A DNA stretch of 6,206 nucleotides from Acholeplasmataceae bacterium UBA6190 (GTDB lineage: Bacteria > Bacillota_I > Bacilli_A > Acholeplasmatales > Acholeplasmataceae), in the NCBI GenBank assembly GCA_002422045.1, contig DITG01000040.1, positions 1 through 6,206 on the forward strand, read 5' to 3'. The position numbers and the translations under genes are program-made. Position 1 is the first letter of the stretch. Each line of letters opens with the position of its first letter. Under the pieces are notes generated by a model that saw only the letters and a list, made by a program, of their open reading frames with translations, was not told where the DNA came from and ran no database searches. Below are positions 1 through 5,892 of this stretch, piece after piece.

Positions 1-917
1 TCAACAATACGCTTGACTTGAATCTTATGTGCAAGGGTTGCTCTGTAATCACCACGGTTCATACCATCGATGATATCTCTGGAATCATTGGAGAATCCTG
101 AAAGACCAAGATAACCTGACTTCTTGTTTAACTCATCCAAGACTTCGCCGTAAGTCTTGTTTTCTTTAGAGGATACGAGCATCAAAACCGCTGGATCGAC
201 GTTACCTGAACGTGTGCCCATTGGAATGCCTTCAAGTGGTGTGAGTCCCATGGTTGTATCCACTGATTTCCCACCATCAACAGCGCATAAGGATGCACCA
301 TTTCCAAGGTGAGCAACAATGATCTTCGCATCTTTCTTGTTTAAGAGCTGTGCTGCACGTTCTGAGACGAATTGGTGAGATGTGCCATGGAAACCATATT
401 TTCTGACGCCATATTGCTTATACCATTCGTAAGGAACCGCATAAAGGTATGCATCTTCTGTCATGGTGGCATGGAATGTGGTGTCAAAGACTGCAACCAT
501 CGGTACACCTGGCAATGCTTCTTGGAATGCCGAGATACCTGTTAAGTTTGCCGGATTGTGAAGAGGTGCAAGATCATTTAAACTTGCAATCTTTTCGATT
601 ACTTCATCAGTGATCAGTGATGATGCCTTAAATAACTCCCCGCCCTGAACCACACGATGTCCGACACCCTTGATTTCATCTAGAGATTCGATGACATGGT
701 GGTGAATCAGACCATGAATCACCATGTCAACAGCGACCTTGTGATTTAAGATCTGATGATTCTCAACGATTTTTTGACCGTTGATCTTGTAAATGATGGC
801 TGCATTGTCATAACCGATGCGTTCGACGATCCCAGAAACAACGACTGCTTCCGATGGCATCTCAAACAACTGAAACTTCAGTGATGAGCTCCCTGCATTG
901 ACTGCTAAAATTTTCAT
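1..917 (-). CDS. ackA: Acetate kinase, partial (C-terminal end beyond left edge)
   Basis: Acetate kinase converts acetyl phosphate and ADP to acetate and ATP in the cytoplasm, the ATP-yielding step of the Pta-AckA pathway. The 305 codons in the window carry the family's signatures in order: the N-terminal MKILAVNAGSSSLKF with Asn7, GHRVVQGG with Arg88, PLHNP with His120, FDTTFH with Asp145, YGFHGTSH with His177, the phosphate-loop-like AHLGNGASL at 202-210, and GTRSGNVDP with Arg236. These match the known catalytic residues of the Methanosarcina enzyme (Asn7, Arg91, His123, Asp148, His180, Arg241). The family is about 400 residues long, so roughly the last 95, including the active-site Glu near residue 384, lie outside. 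The ATG start at 915-917 has GAGGAG at 925-930, 7 nt away. The gene follows trhA by 83 nt and has its own promoter candidate. No frameshift is visible. Family assignment is secure. Confidence 0.97.
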   Translation of the reverse strand, partial: MKILAVNAGSSSLKFQLFEMPSEAVVVSGIVERIGYDNAAIIYKINGQKIVENHQILNHKVAVDMVIHGLIHHHVIESLDEIKGVGHRVVQGGELFKASSLITDEVIEKIASLNDLAPLHNPANLTGISAFQEALPGVPMVAVFDTTFHATMTEDAYLYAVPYEWYKQYGVRKYGFHGTSHQFVSERAAQLLNKKDAKIIVAHLGNGASLCAVDGGKSVDTTMGLTPLEGIPMGTRSGNVDPAVLMLVSSKENKTYGEVLDELNKKSGYLGLSGFSNDSRDIIDGMNRGDYRATLAHKIQVKRIV

Positions 918-950
918 AAGTTTTCTCCTCGAGTTTTAATATACATTCTT

Positions 951-979
951 ATCATAATCGATTTCAAATCAATAATCAA
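951..979 (-). promoter_or_regulatory. Candidate sigma-A-type promoter of ackA
   Basis: Read on the minus strand, TTGATT (974-979) and TATGAT (951-956) are separated by exactly 17 nt, matching the -35 and -10 consensus at 4/6 and 5/6 positions. Transcription would start near 944, leaving a leader of about 27 nt that contains the GAGGAG ribosome site. A second, overlapping pair, TTGAAA (962-967) and TATATT (938-943) with an 18-nt spacer, would start near 931, almost on the ribosome site, so it is less likely. The 17-nt spacer is itself a near-palindrome (see findings). No experimental start site is known to me. Confidence 0.55.
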
Positions 980-1000
980 GTATATGAACAAATATTCATG

Positions 1001-1657
1001 TTAATAAAGATATCCGTAGATGGCAATGAATTGCAAAACGGTGCCAATTCCGGTAAAAATATGCCATATGAAGTGAAAATACTTGATTTTGGGGAAAATA
1101 TAGAACCCGACACCGATGGTGTAGGCGACACCTCCCAAGAGGACAAACCAGAAAGCGCCTGGCGAATAAGCAAGCAGTTGTTGAATGAAAATGAGCGCGC
1201 TCCATCCCATCGCGAGATACAAGAACAAATGCAGTTTCGCAAATTTCTTGATCCAGATCGATTTGAAAACTACACCAGTTGCAATCAGTGTCCACTGAAT
1301 GATGAAGAGCACCGGTCCGAGCCCAATCCCTTCAATCCCAAAGAGTGGGCGTTGAAGCTCCGGAATCAAGAGTAAAGCAGGTGCAAATGTACCACCGATC
1401 AAGATATAAATCGATAAATGGTCAAAACGTTGGAAGACGTTTTTTGCTGTCGGATGAAAGAGCGCGTGATACAGTGTGCTCATGGTGTACAAGTTGATGA
1501 TGCCAAATCCGAAAATGATGGCTGCAAAGATATGCATCGTTGTTTCAGCCTTGATCAAGAGCAAGATGAGTGCAACGATGCCAAAGATGGCCATCAAGCC
1601 GTGTGAAACGGCATTGGCGATCTCTTCACCGAGTGTTTGAATGTTTGTTTTCTTCAT
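1001..1657 (-). CDS. trhA: Hemolysin III / TrhA family seven-helix membrane protein (PAQR superfamily)
   Basis: This 218-residue integral membrane protein belongs to the hemolysin III (YqfA/TrhA) branch of the PAQR superfamily. Family hallmarks are EEIANAVSHG at residues 11-20, S60-xx-Y63-H64, the FDH motif at 78-80 followed by IYILIGGTFAP, and H195-xx-W198-H199 near the C terminus. Ser60, His64, His195 and His199 correspond to the residues that bind zinc in PAQR proteins. Seven hydrophobic segments can be drawn, at about 17-36, 42-62, 82-98, 112-132, 141-161, 167-187 and 197-215. The length is normal for the family. Its role is poorly defined: E. coli TrhA has been linked to membrane-energy or lipid homeostasis, and the Bacillus cereus namesake to haemolysis, so haemolytic activity should not be assumed. 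The ATG at 1655-1657 overlaps the trmL stop codon as ATGA. AAGGAG at 1663-1668, inside trmL, supplies the ribosome site, so translation is probably coupled. Confidence 0.93.
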   Translation of the reverse strand: MKKTNIQTLGEEIANAVSHGLMAIFGIVALILLLIKAETTMHIFAAIIFGFGIINLYTMSTLYHALFHPTAKNVFQRFDHLSIYILIGGTFAPALLLIPELQRPLFGIEGIGLGPVLFIIQWTLIATGVVFKSIWIKKFAKLHLFLYLAMGWSALIFIQQLLAYSPGAFWFVLLGGVAYTIGVGFYIFPKIKYFHFIWHIFTGIGTVLQFIAIYGYLY

Positions 1658-2187
1658 GTGTTCTCCTTCGTGATGAATTGATCCAAGAAATCTTTGCCTT
1701 TCATGTTTTCAGGCTCTTGAAGTTCTAGATCCGGGTATCCTAACTGTCTTAACACTTCATAACTCACAATGGCAACTGCATTGGATAAGTTGAGCGCTCT
1801 GACCTTTGATGTCGTTGGAATTCTGTAACAGCGGTCTAAGTGCTTGGCTAAGAGATACTTATCGATCCCTGTCGATTCCTTCCCAAACACAAGATATATG
1901 TCTCTTTTAACTTCCTTGAAGTCAAAGTCTACATAATTCTGTTTGCCATAGCGAGTCAAAAAGAAATACTCGCCTGGATGCGTTTCTTCAAACATTGAAA
2001 AGTTCTTGTAGACTTGATAATCCAAGTGTTCAAAGTAATCTAAGGCACTTCTTTTCAATTTGGCTTCATCGATTTTAAACCCCAGAGGTTCGATCAGATG
2101 CAGTTTCGCACCAATCGCCACACAGGTTCTCATGATGTTCCCTGTATTTTGTGGAATTTCCGGTTCATAGAGCACGATATGGATCAT
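1654..2187 (-). CDS. trmL: tRNA (cytidine/uridine-2'-O-)-methyltransferase TrmL, SPOUT family
   Basis: TrmL (YibK/CspR) transfers a methyl group from S-adenosylmethionine to the 2'-OH of the wobble nucleotide 34 in tRNA-Leu isoacceptors. The 177 residues show the three SPOUT signature blocks: PEIPQNTGNIMRTC at 9-22 (substrate side, with the conserved Asn and Arg), LVFGKESTGI at 99-108 (SAM-binding loop), and RALNLSNAVAIVSYEV at 130-145 (deep trefoil knot). HLIEPLGF at 30-37 and LKRSALDYFEH at 44-54 are also typical. The usual length is about 155-165; here a charged tail of about 25 residues follows the knot. The ATG at 2185-2187 overlaps the MATE stop codon as ATGA, with AGGTGAG at 2191-2197 as ribosome site. 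The TGA stop overlaps the trhA start in the same way. The protein is cytoplasmic and active as a homodimer in known members. Confidence 0.94.
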   Translation of the reverse strand: MIHIVLYEPEIPQNTGNIMRTCVAIGAKLHLIEPLGFKIDEAKLKRSALDYFEHLDYQVYKNFSMFEETHPGEYFFLTRYGKQNYVDFDFKEVKRDIYLVFGKESTGIDKYLLAKHLDRCYRIPTTSKVRALNLSNAVAIVSYEVLRQLGYPDLELQEPENMKGKDFLDQFITKENT

Positions 2188-3593
2188 AATCTCACCTGCA
2201 CTTCATAATTGATGGATTTCTTCAGATAATGCCCATAAGGCAGAATCAGTAAGTTGGAAATCATCATTGCCCAAAAGATCCCTCTGTAATCATTGGATGG
2301 AAGTAAATACATGAAGAGAAAGACCATCGGTATGCGCATTCCCCAGAGTCTTGCCATTGCCATCCGAAGGGTATAATTCGAATGTCCGCTACCATTGAAT
2401 AATCCGATATAAGACTGAAAAAGACTCATCAAGGGTTGTGTCAGGAGTAACCATAACGTATATTCGCCTGAGATTCGATAGGCATCTGAAACATTGGAAT
2501 CCAAGATGAACCCAATGATCGGAAATCTTAAGGGAATGATGATTGCAACCCCTGCACTCATCAGTAAAAAACTCAAGTTTCTAGACACAAAATAACTTTG
2601 TTTTGCACGTTCAGGTTGATGATGTCCGATATTCAAACCGATATATGCTGCAGTAATCGATGATATCGCGATGACGGGATTCAGTAACAAGGATGATATA
2701 CGGTTACCGACTGAAAAACCTGCAGAAACATCATTGCCATATCTTAAGATGATACTTTGAATGACCACAAACCCCAAAGAAGACACTGCCTGACCGACCG
2801 CTGCGGGAATGGCAAATCGTCCCATGTCTTTCACGGTATCTAAATCCAGATTCATTTCTGGAATGCTGATCTTGATATGCTTCTTCGAACGGAAAAGATC
2901 ATAGATGATGAATGGAATCGGTGCTGCATGTGCGATCAGTGTCGCATAGGCTGCACCAGGAATTCCCCATTTGAACACTGAAATGAAAAGCCATGTCAAT
3001 AAAATATTGACGAATATTCCACCCACATTCAAGATCACAGGAAATAGTGTCTCACCGGTTGCCTGTCTAATCGACTGATAGACAACAAAGATAAACACAA
3101 GCACAAACTCATAACTTCTGATTCTAAAATATTGACCCGCAAACTGAAGTGCCTCACCTCTAGCACCCATCAGATAAGCGAATAGATTATATCCCAGTAT
3201 CGTATCTGAAGTGACAAAGAATAACAATGTGATGAAAAATCCAAAGATGATCGCAAGCGTCATCAGTTTCGATGCATATTTTGTCGCCAGATCTCTTCGG
3301 TTCGCGCCGACATATTGGCTGACCATGGCAACGGTTGCTACCCCAAGACCGACACCAAGCGCCATGAAGAAATTGAAAATCGGCCAGTGAATGTTCATCG
3401 CAGCCAGTGCTGCTTCCTTAACAGATTCTGCCGGGAAATCAATACGTGCGACAAAAATCGCATCGACCATATCATGCAATGATTTGAGTAAATTATTCAA
3501 AAAAACGGGTATTGCCATGATGACAATACCTTTGAGGATCGATGGTTCGTGGAGTATGCGTTCCAGATTCTCTTTTTTGATCGGTCTGGCCAA
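2184..3593 (-). CDS. MATE family efflux transporter (TTG start)
   Basis: This 469-residue multidrug and toxic compound extrusion (MATE) protein has about twelve membrane helices in two homologous halves. The first half has the typical MAIPVFLNNLLKSLHDMVDAIFVAR region (25-50), GLGVATVAMVSQYVGANRR (82-100) and TGETLFPVILNVGGIFVNI (179-197). The second half repeats the pattern with AIPAAVGQAVSSLGF (261-275), GFSVGNRISSLLLNP (292-306) and GLNIGHHQPERAKQSYF (319-335). MATE proteins export cationic drugs, dyes or metabolites using Na+ or H+ gradients; the substrate cannot be read here. The TTG at 3591-3593 is chosen as start because AGAAGG lies 8 nt upstream. The gene follows pncB after 12 nt and overlaps trmL by 4 nt. 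Length is normal for the family and no frame break is seen. No symbol is given because the subfamily is unclear. Confidence 0.94.
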   Translation of the reverse strand: MARPIKKENLERILHEPSILKGIVIMAIPVFLNNLLKSLHDMVDAIFVARIDFPAESVKEAALAAMNIHWPIFNFFMALGVGLGVATVAMVSQYVGANRRDLATKYASKLMTLAIIFGFFITLLFFVTSDTILGYNLFAYLMGARGEALQFAGQYFRIRSYEFVLVFIFVVYQSIRQATGETLFPVILNVGGIFVNILLTWLFISVFKWGIPGAAYATLIAHAAPIPFIIYDLFRSKKHIKISIPEMNLDLDTVKDMGRFAIPAAVGQAVSSLGFVVIQSIILRYGNDVSAGFSVGNRISSLLLNPVIAISSITAAYIGLNIGHHQPERAKQSYFVSRNLSFLLMSAGVAIIIPLRFPIIGFILDSNVSDAYRISGEYTLWLLLTQPLMSLFQSYIGLFNGSGHSNYTLRMAMARLWGMRIPMVFLFMYLLPSNDYRGIFWAMMISNLLILPYGHYLKKSINYEVQVRL

Positions 3594-3601
3594 TGTGATA
3601 A

Positions 3602-3607
3602 CCTTCT
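3602..3607 (-). promoter_or_regulatory. Ribosome binding site fixing the TTG start of the MATE gene
   Basis: The minus strand reads AGAAGG followed by 8 nt and TTG. The pncB stop codon TAG (3606-3608) shares two bases with this site, so ribosomes ending pncB sit on the initiation site of the transporter. No ATG lies in frame before the conserved N-terminal part, and the site is well spaced, so TTG is the best start. Confidence 0.7.
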
Positions 3608-5042
3608 ATTTCTTGTATTTTCTGATGAGTTCTTGTTTCAAATCATAGAGTGCTTGTGAAAGGTCCACATAATACTCATGTGGATTTTCAAGGCGTTGCA
3701 CTTCTGGCCATAATGTCAGGTGTTCAATTTTCGCATAGGCTCTGATTTCTTTTAAGGTTGGGAGTTGATAGATACGCTTTCCGCCTTGAAAGATCGGATG
3801 TAGTAAGGCAACCGCTTTGAAGTTTTCAATCGTTTTTGTCTTCCATGGATAATTGGGATCAAAGAGAACATAAGGTTTTGATGGATCAATGACTTCATCG
3901 TGGAGTGTGATGACATCCGCTTCAGCCATGCCGGATTCATCATAGAACCGGTAGACTTGTTTAAAGCCTGGCGTTGTCGTCTTTTGGACGTTCTCGCTGA
4001 TTTTGATCTTATCGACGAGTTTACCTTCAACTTCGATGGCTGAGAGCTTAAATACCCCGCCAAACACGGCTTCAGACCGTGCGGTCACGAGTCTTTCACC
4101 GACACCGAAAGCATCAATTTGTGCACCTTGATGGATGAGTTCCTTGATCAAGTATTCATCCAGGGAATTGGATACAGTGATTTTAACATCGGATAGTCCG
4201 TTTTGATCGAGCATTTTTCTCGCTTCTTTGGTGAGATACGTCAAGTCACCAGAGTCTAAACGGATACCTTTGAGTCTGTAACCTTTGGGTTCTAAGACTT
4301 CCTTGTGTATTTTGATGGCATTGGGTACACCTTGTTTCAAAGTGTTATAGGTATCCACTAATAACACTGTATTTTTAGGATAGGTATTGGCATATGCCTT
4401 GAATGCTTCATATTCAGAATCAAAGCTTTGGACATAACTGTGTGCCATGGTGCCAATCGCTGGAATCTGATACATGTAGTCAACATAAGTATTTGATGAT
4501 CCAATCGCACCACTGATGTAGGCTGCACGTGCGCCAAAGATTGATGCATCATAGCCATGGGCACGGCGTGCGCCAAACTCCAATACACTTCTGCCTTGTG
4601 CTGCATATACAATGCGTGCTGCTTTGGTTGCAATCAGACTCTGATGATTGATGGTGAGCAAAATCATGGTCTCGATGAGTTGGCACTGCAAAATCGACCC
4701 CTTCACAATCATGATCGGTTCATGAGGGAATATCGGTGTGCCTTCTTTCATCGCGTAGACATCACAGGTGAATTTGAAATGTCTCAAGTAATCCAGAAAA
4801 CCTTCAGAAAAAATCTCTTTGCTTCTGAGAAAATCAAGTTCAGATTCCGAAAAGGATAAATTTTCCATATAGTCAACGACTTGTTCGAGTCCTGCGAAAA
4901 TGGCGTATCCGCCTTGATCGGGAATCGAGCGGAAAAAGAGATCAAAAACAGCAATCTGTTCATGCTTGCCATCGTGAAAATAACCATTGGCCATAGTGAG
5001 TTCATAGAAGTCCATGAGTAGTGATAGTTTGCGTTCGTTCAT
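3606..5042 (-). CDS. pncB: Nicotinate phosphoribosyltransferase
   Basis: The enzyme joins nicotinate to phosphoribosyl pyrophosphate, with ATP hydrolysis, to give nicotinate mononucleotide. This is the entry step of the Preiss-Handler NAD salvage route in the cytoplasm. The 478 residues (counted from the ATG at 5040-5042) show the N-terminal LLMDFYELTMANGYF (8-22), EFGARRAHG (155-163), GTMAHSYVQSF (197-207) with His201 at the position expected for the phosphorylated histidine, RLDSGDL (261-267) for phosphoribosyl binding, VSNSLDE (290-296) and AFGVGERLVTA (311-321). The length fits the long Gram-positive/mycobacterial-type form of about 450-490 residues. An in-frame ATG 24 nt further upstream (5064-5066) is rejected: it has no ribosome site and lies at or before the predicted transcript start, whereas 5042 has AGGAGG 8 nt away. 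It is first gene of the four-gene chain and diverges from yaaA. Confidence 0.96.
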   Translation of the reverse strand: MNERKLSLLMDFYELTMANGYFHDGKHEQIAVFDLFFRSIPDQGGYAIFAGLEQVVDYMENLSFSESELDFLRSKEIFSEGFLDYLRHFKFTCDVYAMKEGTPIFPHEPIMIVKGSILQCQLIETMILLTINHQSLIATKAARIVYAAQGRSVLEFGARRAHGYDASIFGARAAYISGAIGSSNTYVDYMYQIPAIGTMAHSYVQSFDSEYEAFKAYANTYPKNTVLLVDTYNTLKQGVPNAIKIHKEVLEPKGYRLKGIRLDSGDLTYLTKEARKMLDQNGLSDVKITVSNSLDEYLIKELIHQGAQIDAFGVGERLVTARSEAVFGGVFKLSAIEVEGKLVDKIKISENVQKTTTPGFKQVYRFYDESGMAEADVITLHDEVIDPSKPYVLFDPNYPWKTKTIENFKAVALLHPIFQGGKRIYQLPTLKEIRAYAKIEHLTLWPEVQRLENPHEYYVDLSQALYDLKQELIRKYKK

Positions 5043-5050
5043 GCACGGTT

Positions 5051-5056
5051 CCTCCT
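5051..5056 (-). promoter_or_regulatory. Consensus ribosome binding site of pncB
   Basis: The minus strand reads AGGAGG, a perfect Shine-Dalgarno core, 8 nt before the ATG at 5040-5042. It lies inside the reading frame that would be translated from the alternative ATG at 5064-5066, which therefore is not the start. Confidence 0.85.
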
Positions 5057-5071
5057 GTTGAGACATCTATT

Positions 5072-5080
5072 ATTCTATCA
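5072..5080 (-). promoter_or_regulatory. Candidate extended -10 promoter of the pncB-MATE-trmL-trhA operon
   Basis: On the minus strand the sequence TGATAGAAT has a TG one base before a TAGAAT box (5 of 6 consensus), the form of an extended -10 element. No good -35 box is found 16-18 nt upstream; an A-rich tract is there instead, which fits promoters that rely on the extended -10. Transcription would start near 5065, giving a short leader of about 23 nt with the AGGAGG site. No operator or riboswitch is recognisable. Confidence 0.5.
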
Positions 5081-5095
5081 TTTTTCGGGTTTTTT

Positions 5096-5104
5096 TGATA
5101 TACT
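5096..5104 (+). promoter_or_regulatory. Candidate extended -10 promoter of yaaA
   Basis: TGATATACT contains TG, one base, then TATACT (5 of 6 consensus), again an extended -10 element. Its -35 position (about 5076-5081, TATCAT) has no consensus match and overlaps the -10 of the opposite pncB promoter. Transcription would start near 5111, leaving a leader of about 22 nt before the yaaA ATG. Confidence 0.5.
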
Positions 5105-5132
5105 TAAACCTAGATTATGTGAGGAAAAAGTC

Positions 5133-5870
5133 ATGGTTATCTGTATTTCACCCGCGAAAACATTTTCAAAAACACATGTGGAACCCAAAACGGTTCCACA
5201 CTTTGAGAAAGACGCATCCATGTTTGTCAAAAAGCTTAAAAAAATACCCATCAACGATTTGATGAACCTGATGCACGTGAGTGAAGCGATCGCGTATGAC
5301 GTTCATGATTTTTATCTTGATTTTGGCAAGACAACATCCGCTGCGATCTATCTTTATGAAGGTCAGGCATACAAGGGTTTGGATCCAAAATCAATACCCA
5401 CTCAAGATATCGATTTGATGCAACAACACCTTTATATCTTATCCGGACTATATGGTCTTGTTCGACCGCTCGATGGTATTTCTAAATACAGACTTGAAAT
5501 GAAATCACGAATCATTGGTAACCTTGAACATCACTGGAAGAAAAAGATTCAGAAATATTTCAAAACACATCATCCAGAAGAAATCATCATCAATCTTGCT
5601 TCAGATGAATACGGAAAACTGCTTTCAGGTTTAAAAAACGTGCATACCATCGATTTCATCATCCAGTTGGATGACAAACCTGTTCAAAACAACATGGCCA
5701 TCAAGATGATTAGAGGTATGATGGCAAGACATCTCATCACTTCAAAGATCAATGATCCCCTTGATTTCAAGAACATCACACTCGATGGTTTCATCTACCA
5801 ACCCCATCAGTCATCATCAACACATTCAGTATTCCTCAAAGAGATAACAAAAAACGTCACTGGAAAGTGA
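5133..5870 (+). CDS. yaaA: Peroxide stress protein YaaA (DUF328/UPF0246 family)
   Basis: YaaA family proteins are cytoplasmic. E. coli YaaA is induced by OxyR and lowers intracellular free iron under peroxide stress, limiting Fenton damage to DNA; it also binds DNA. The 245 residues carry the family landmarks: CISPAKTF at 4-11, a LYEGQAYKGLD segment at 74-84, LSGLYGLVRPLDG at 103-115 followed by SKYRLEM, NLASDEYGK at 154-162, and IRGMMARHLI at 193-202. Length is normal for the family (about 240-260). The ATG at 5133-5135 is chosen because GAGG lies 8 nt upstream and because the family begins with M-x-I-x-I-S-P-A-K; a frame extension back to a TTG at 5058 would run through the promoter region and has no ribosome site. 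It appears monocistronic, diverging from pncB. No OxyR or PerR box could be recognised by eye. Confidence 0.95.
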   Translation: MVICISPAKTFSKTHVEPKTVPHFEKDASMFVKKLKKIPINDLMNLMHVSEAIAYDVHDFYLDFGKTTSAAIYLYEGQAYKGLDPKSIPTQDIDLMQQHLYILSGLYGLVRPLDGISKYRLEMKSRIIGNLEHHWKKKIQKYFKTHHPEEIIINLASDEYGKLLSGLKNVHTIDFIIQLDDKPVQNNMAIKMIRGMMARHLITSKINDPLDFKNITLDGFIYQPHQSSSTHSVFLKEITKNVTGK

Positions 5871-5876
5871 CGTTTT
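5851..5876. terminator. Hairpin terminator, probably bidirectional, between yaaA and the convergent membrane gene
   Basis: A perfect 10-bp inverted repeat, AAAACGTCAC (5851-5860) and GTGACGTTTT (5867-5876), encloses a 6-nt loop. Read on the minus strand the hairpin is followed by a run of six T, so it should end transcription of the gene at 5893. On the plus strand only four T follow, so termination of yaaA is weaker. The left arm and the loop lie inside the last seven codons of yaaA, and its TGA stop is within the right arm. Confidence 0.8.
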
Positions 5877-5892
5877 GATTCGAAATCTTCGT

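Noticed and set aside
998..1375. 125-codon open frame on the plus strand opposite trhA
   Set aside because: It has no ribosome site, its product is hydrophilic with no recognisable motif, and it is fully antisense to a well-supported membrane protein. Such frames arise readily opposite membrane-helix codons.
3752..4859. Several 90-100 codon frames on both strands inside pncB
   Set aside because: They overlap the conserved catalytic motifs of pncB in other frames, lack ribosome sites, and resemble no protein family.
5043..5066. N-terminal extension of pncB from an upstream ATG
   Set aside because: The extra eight residues are encoded by the Shine-Dalgarno region itself, the upstream ATG has no ribosome site, and it coincides with the predicted transcript start.
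5058..5132. N-terminal extension of yaaA from a TTG at 5058
   Set aside because: It runs across the promoter candidate, lacks a ribosome site, and the family starts at the MVICISPAK methionine.
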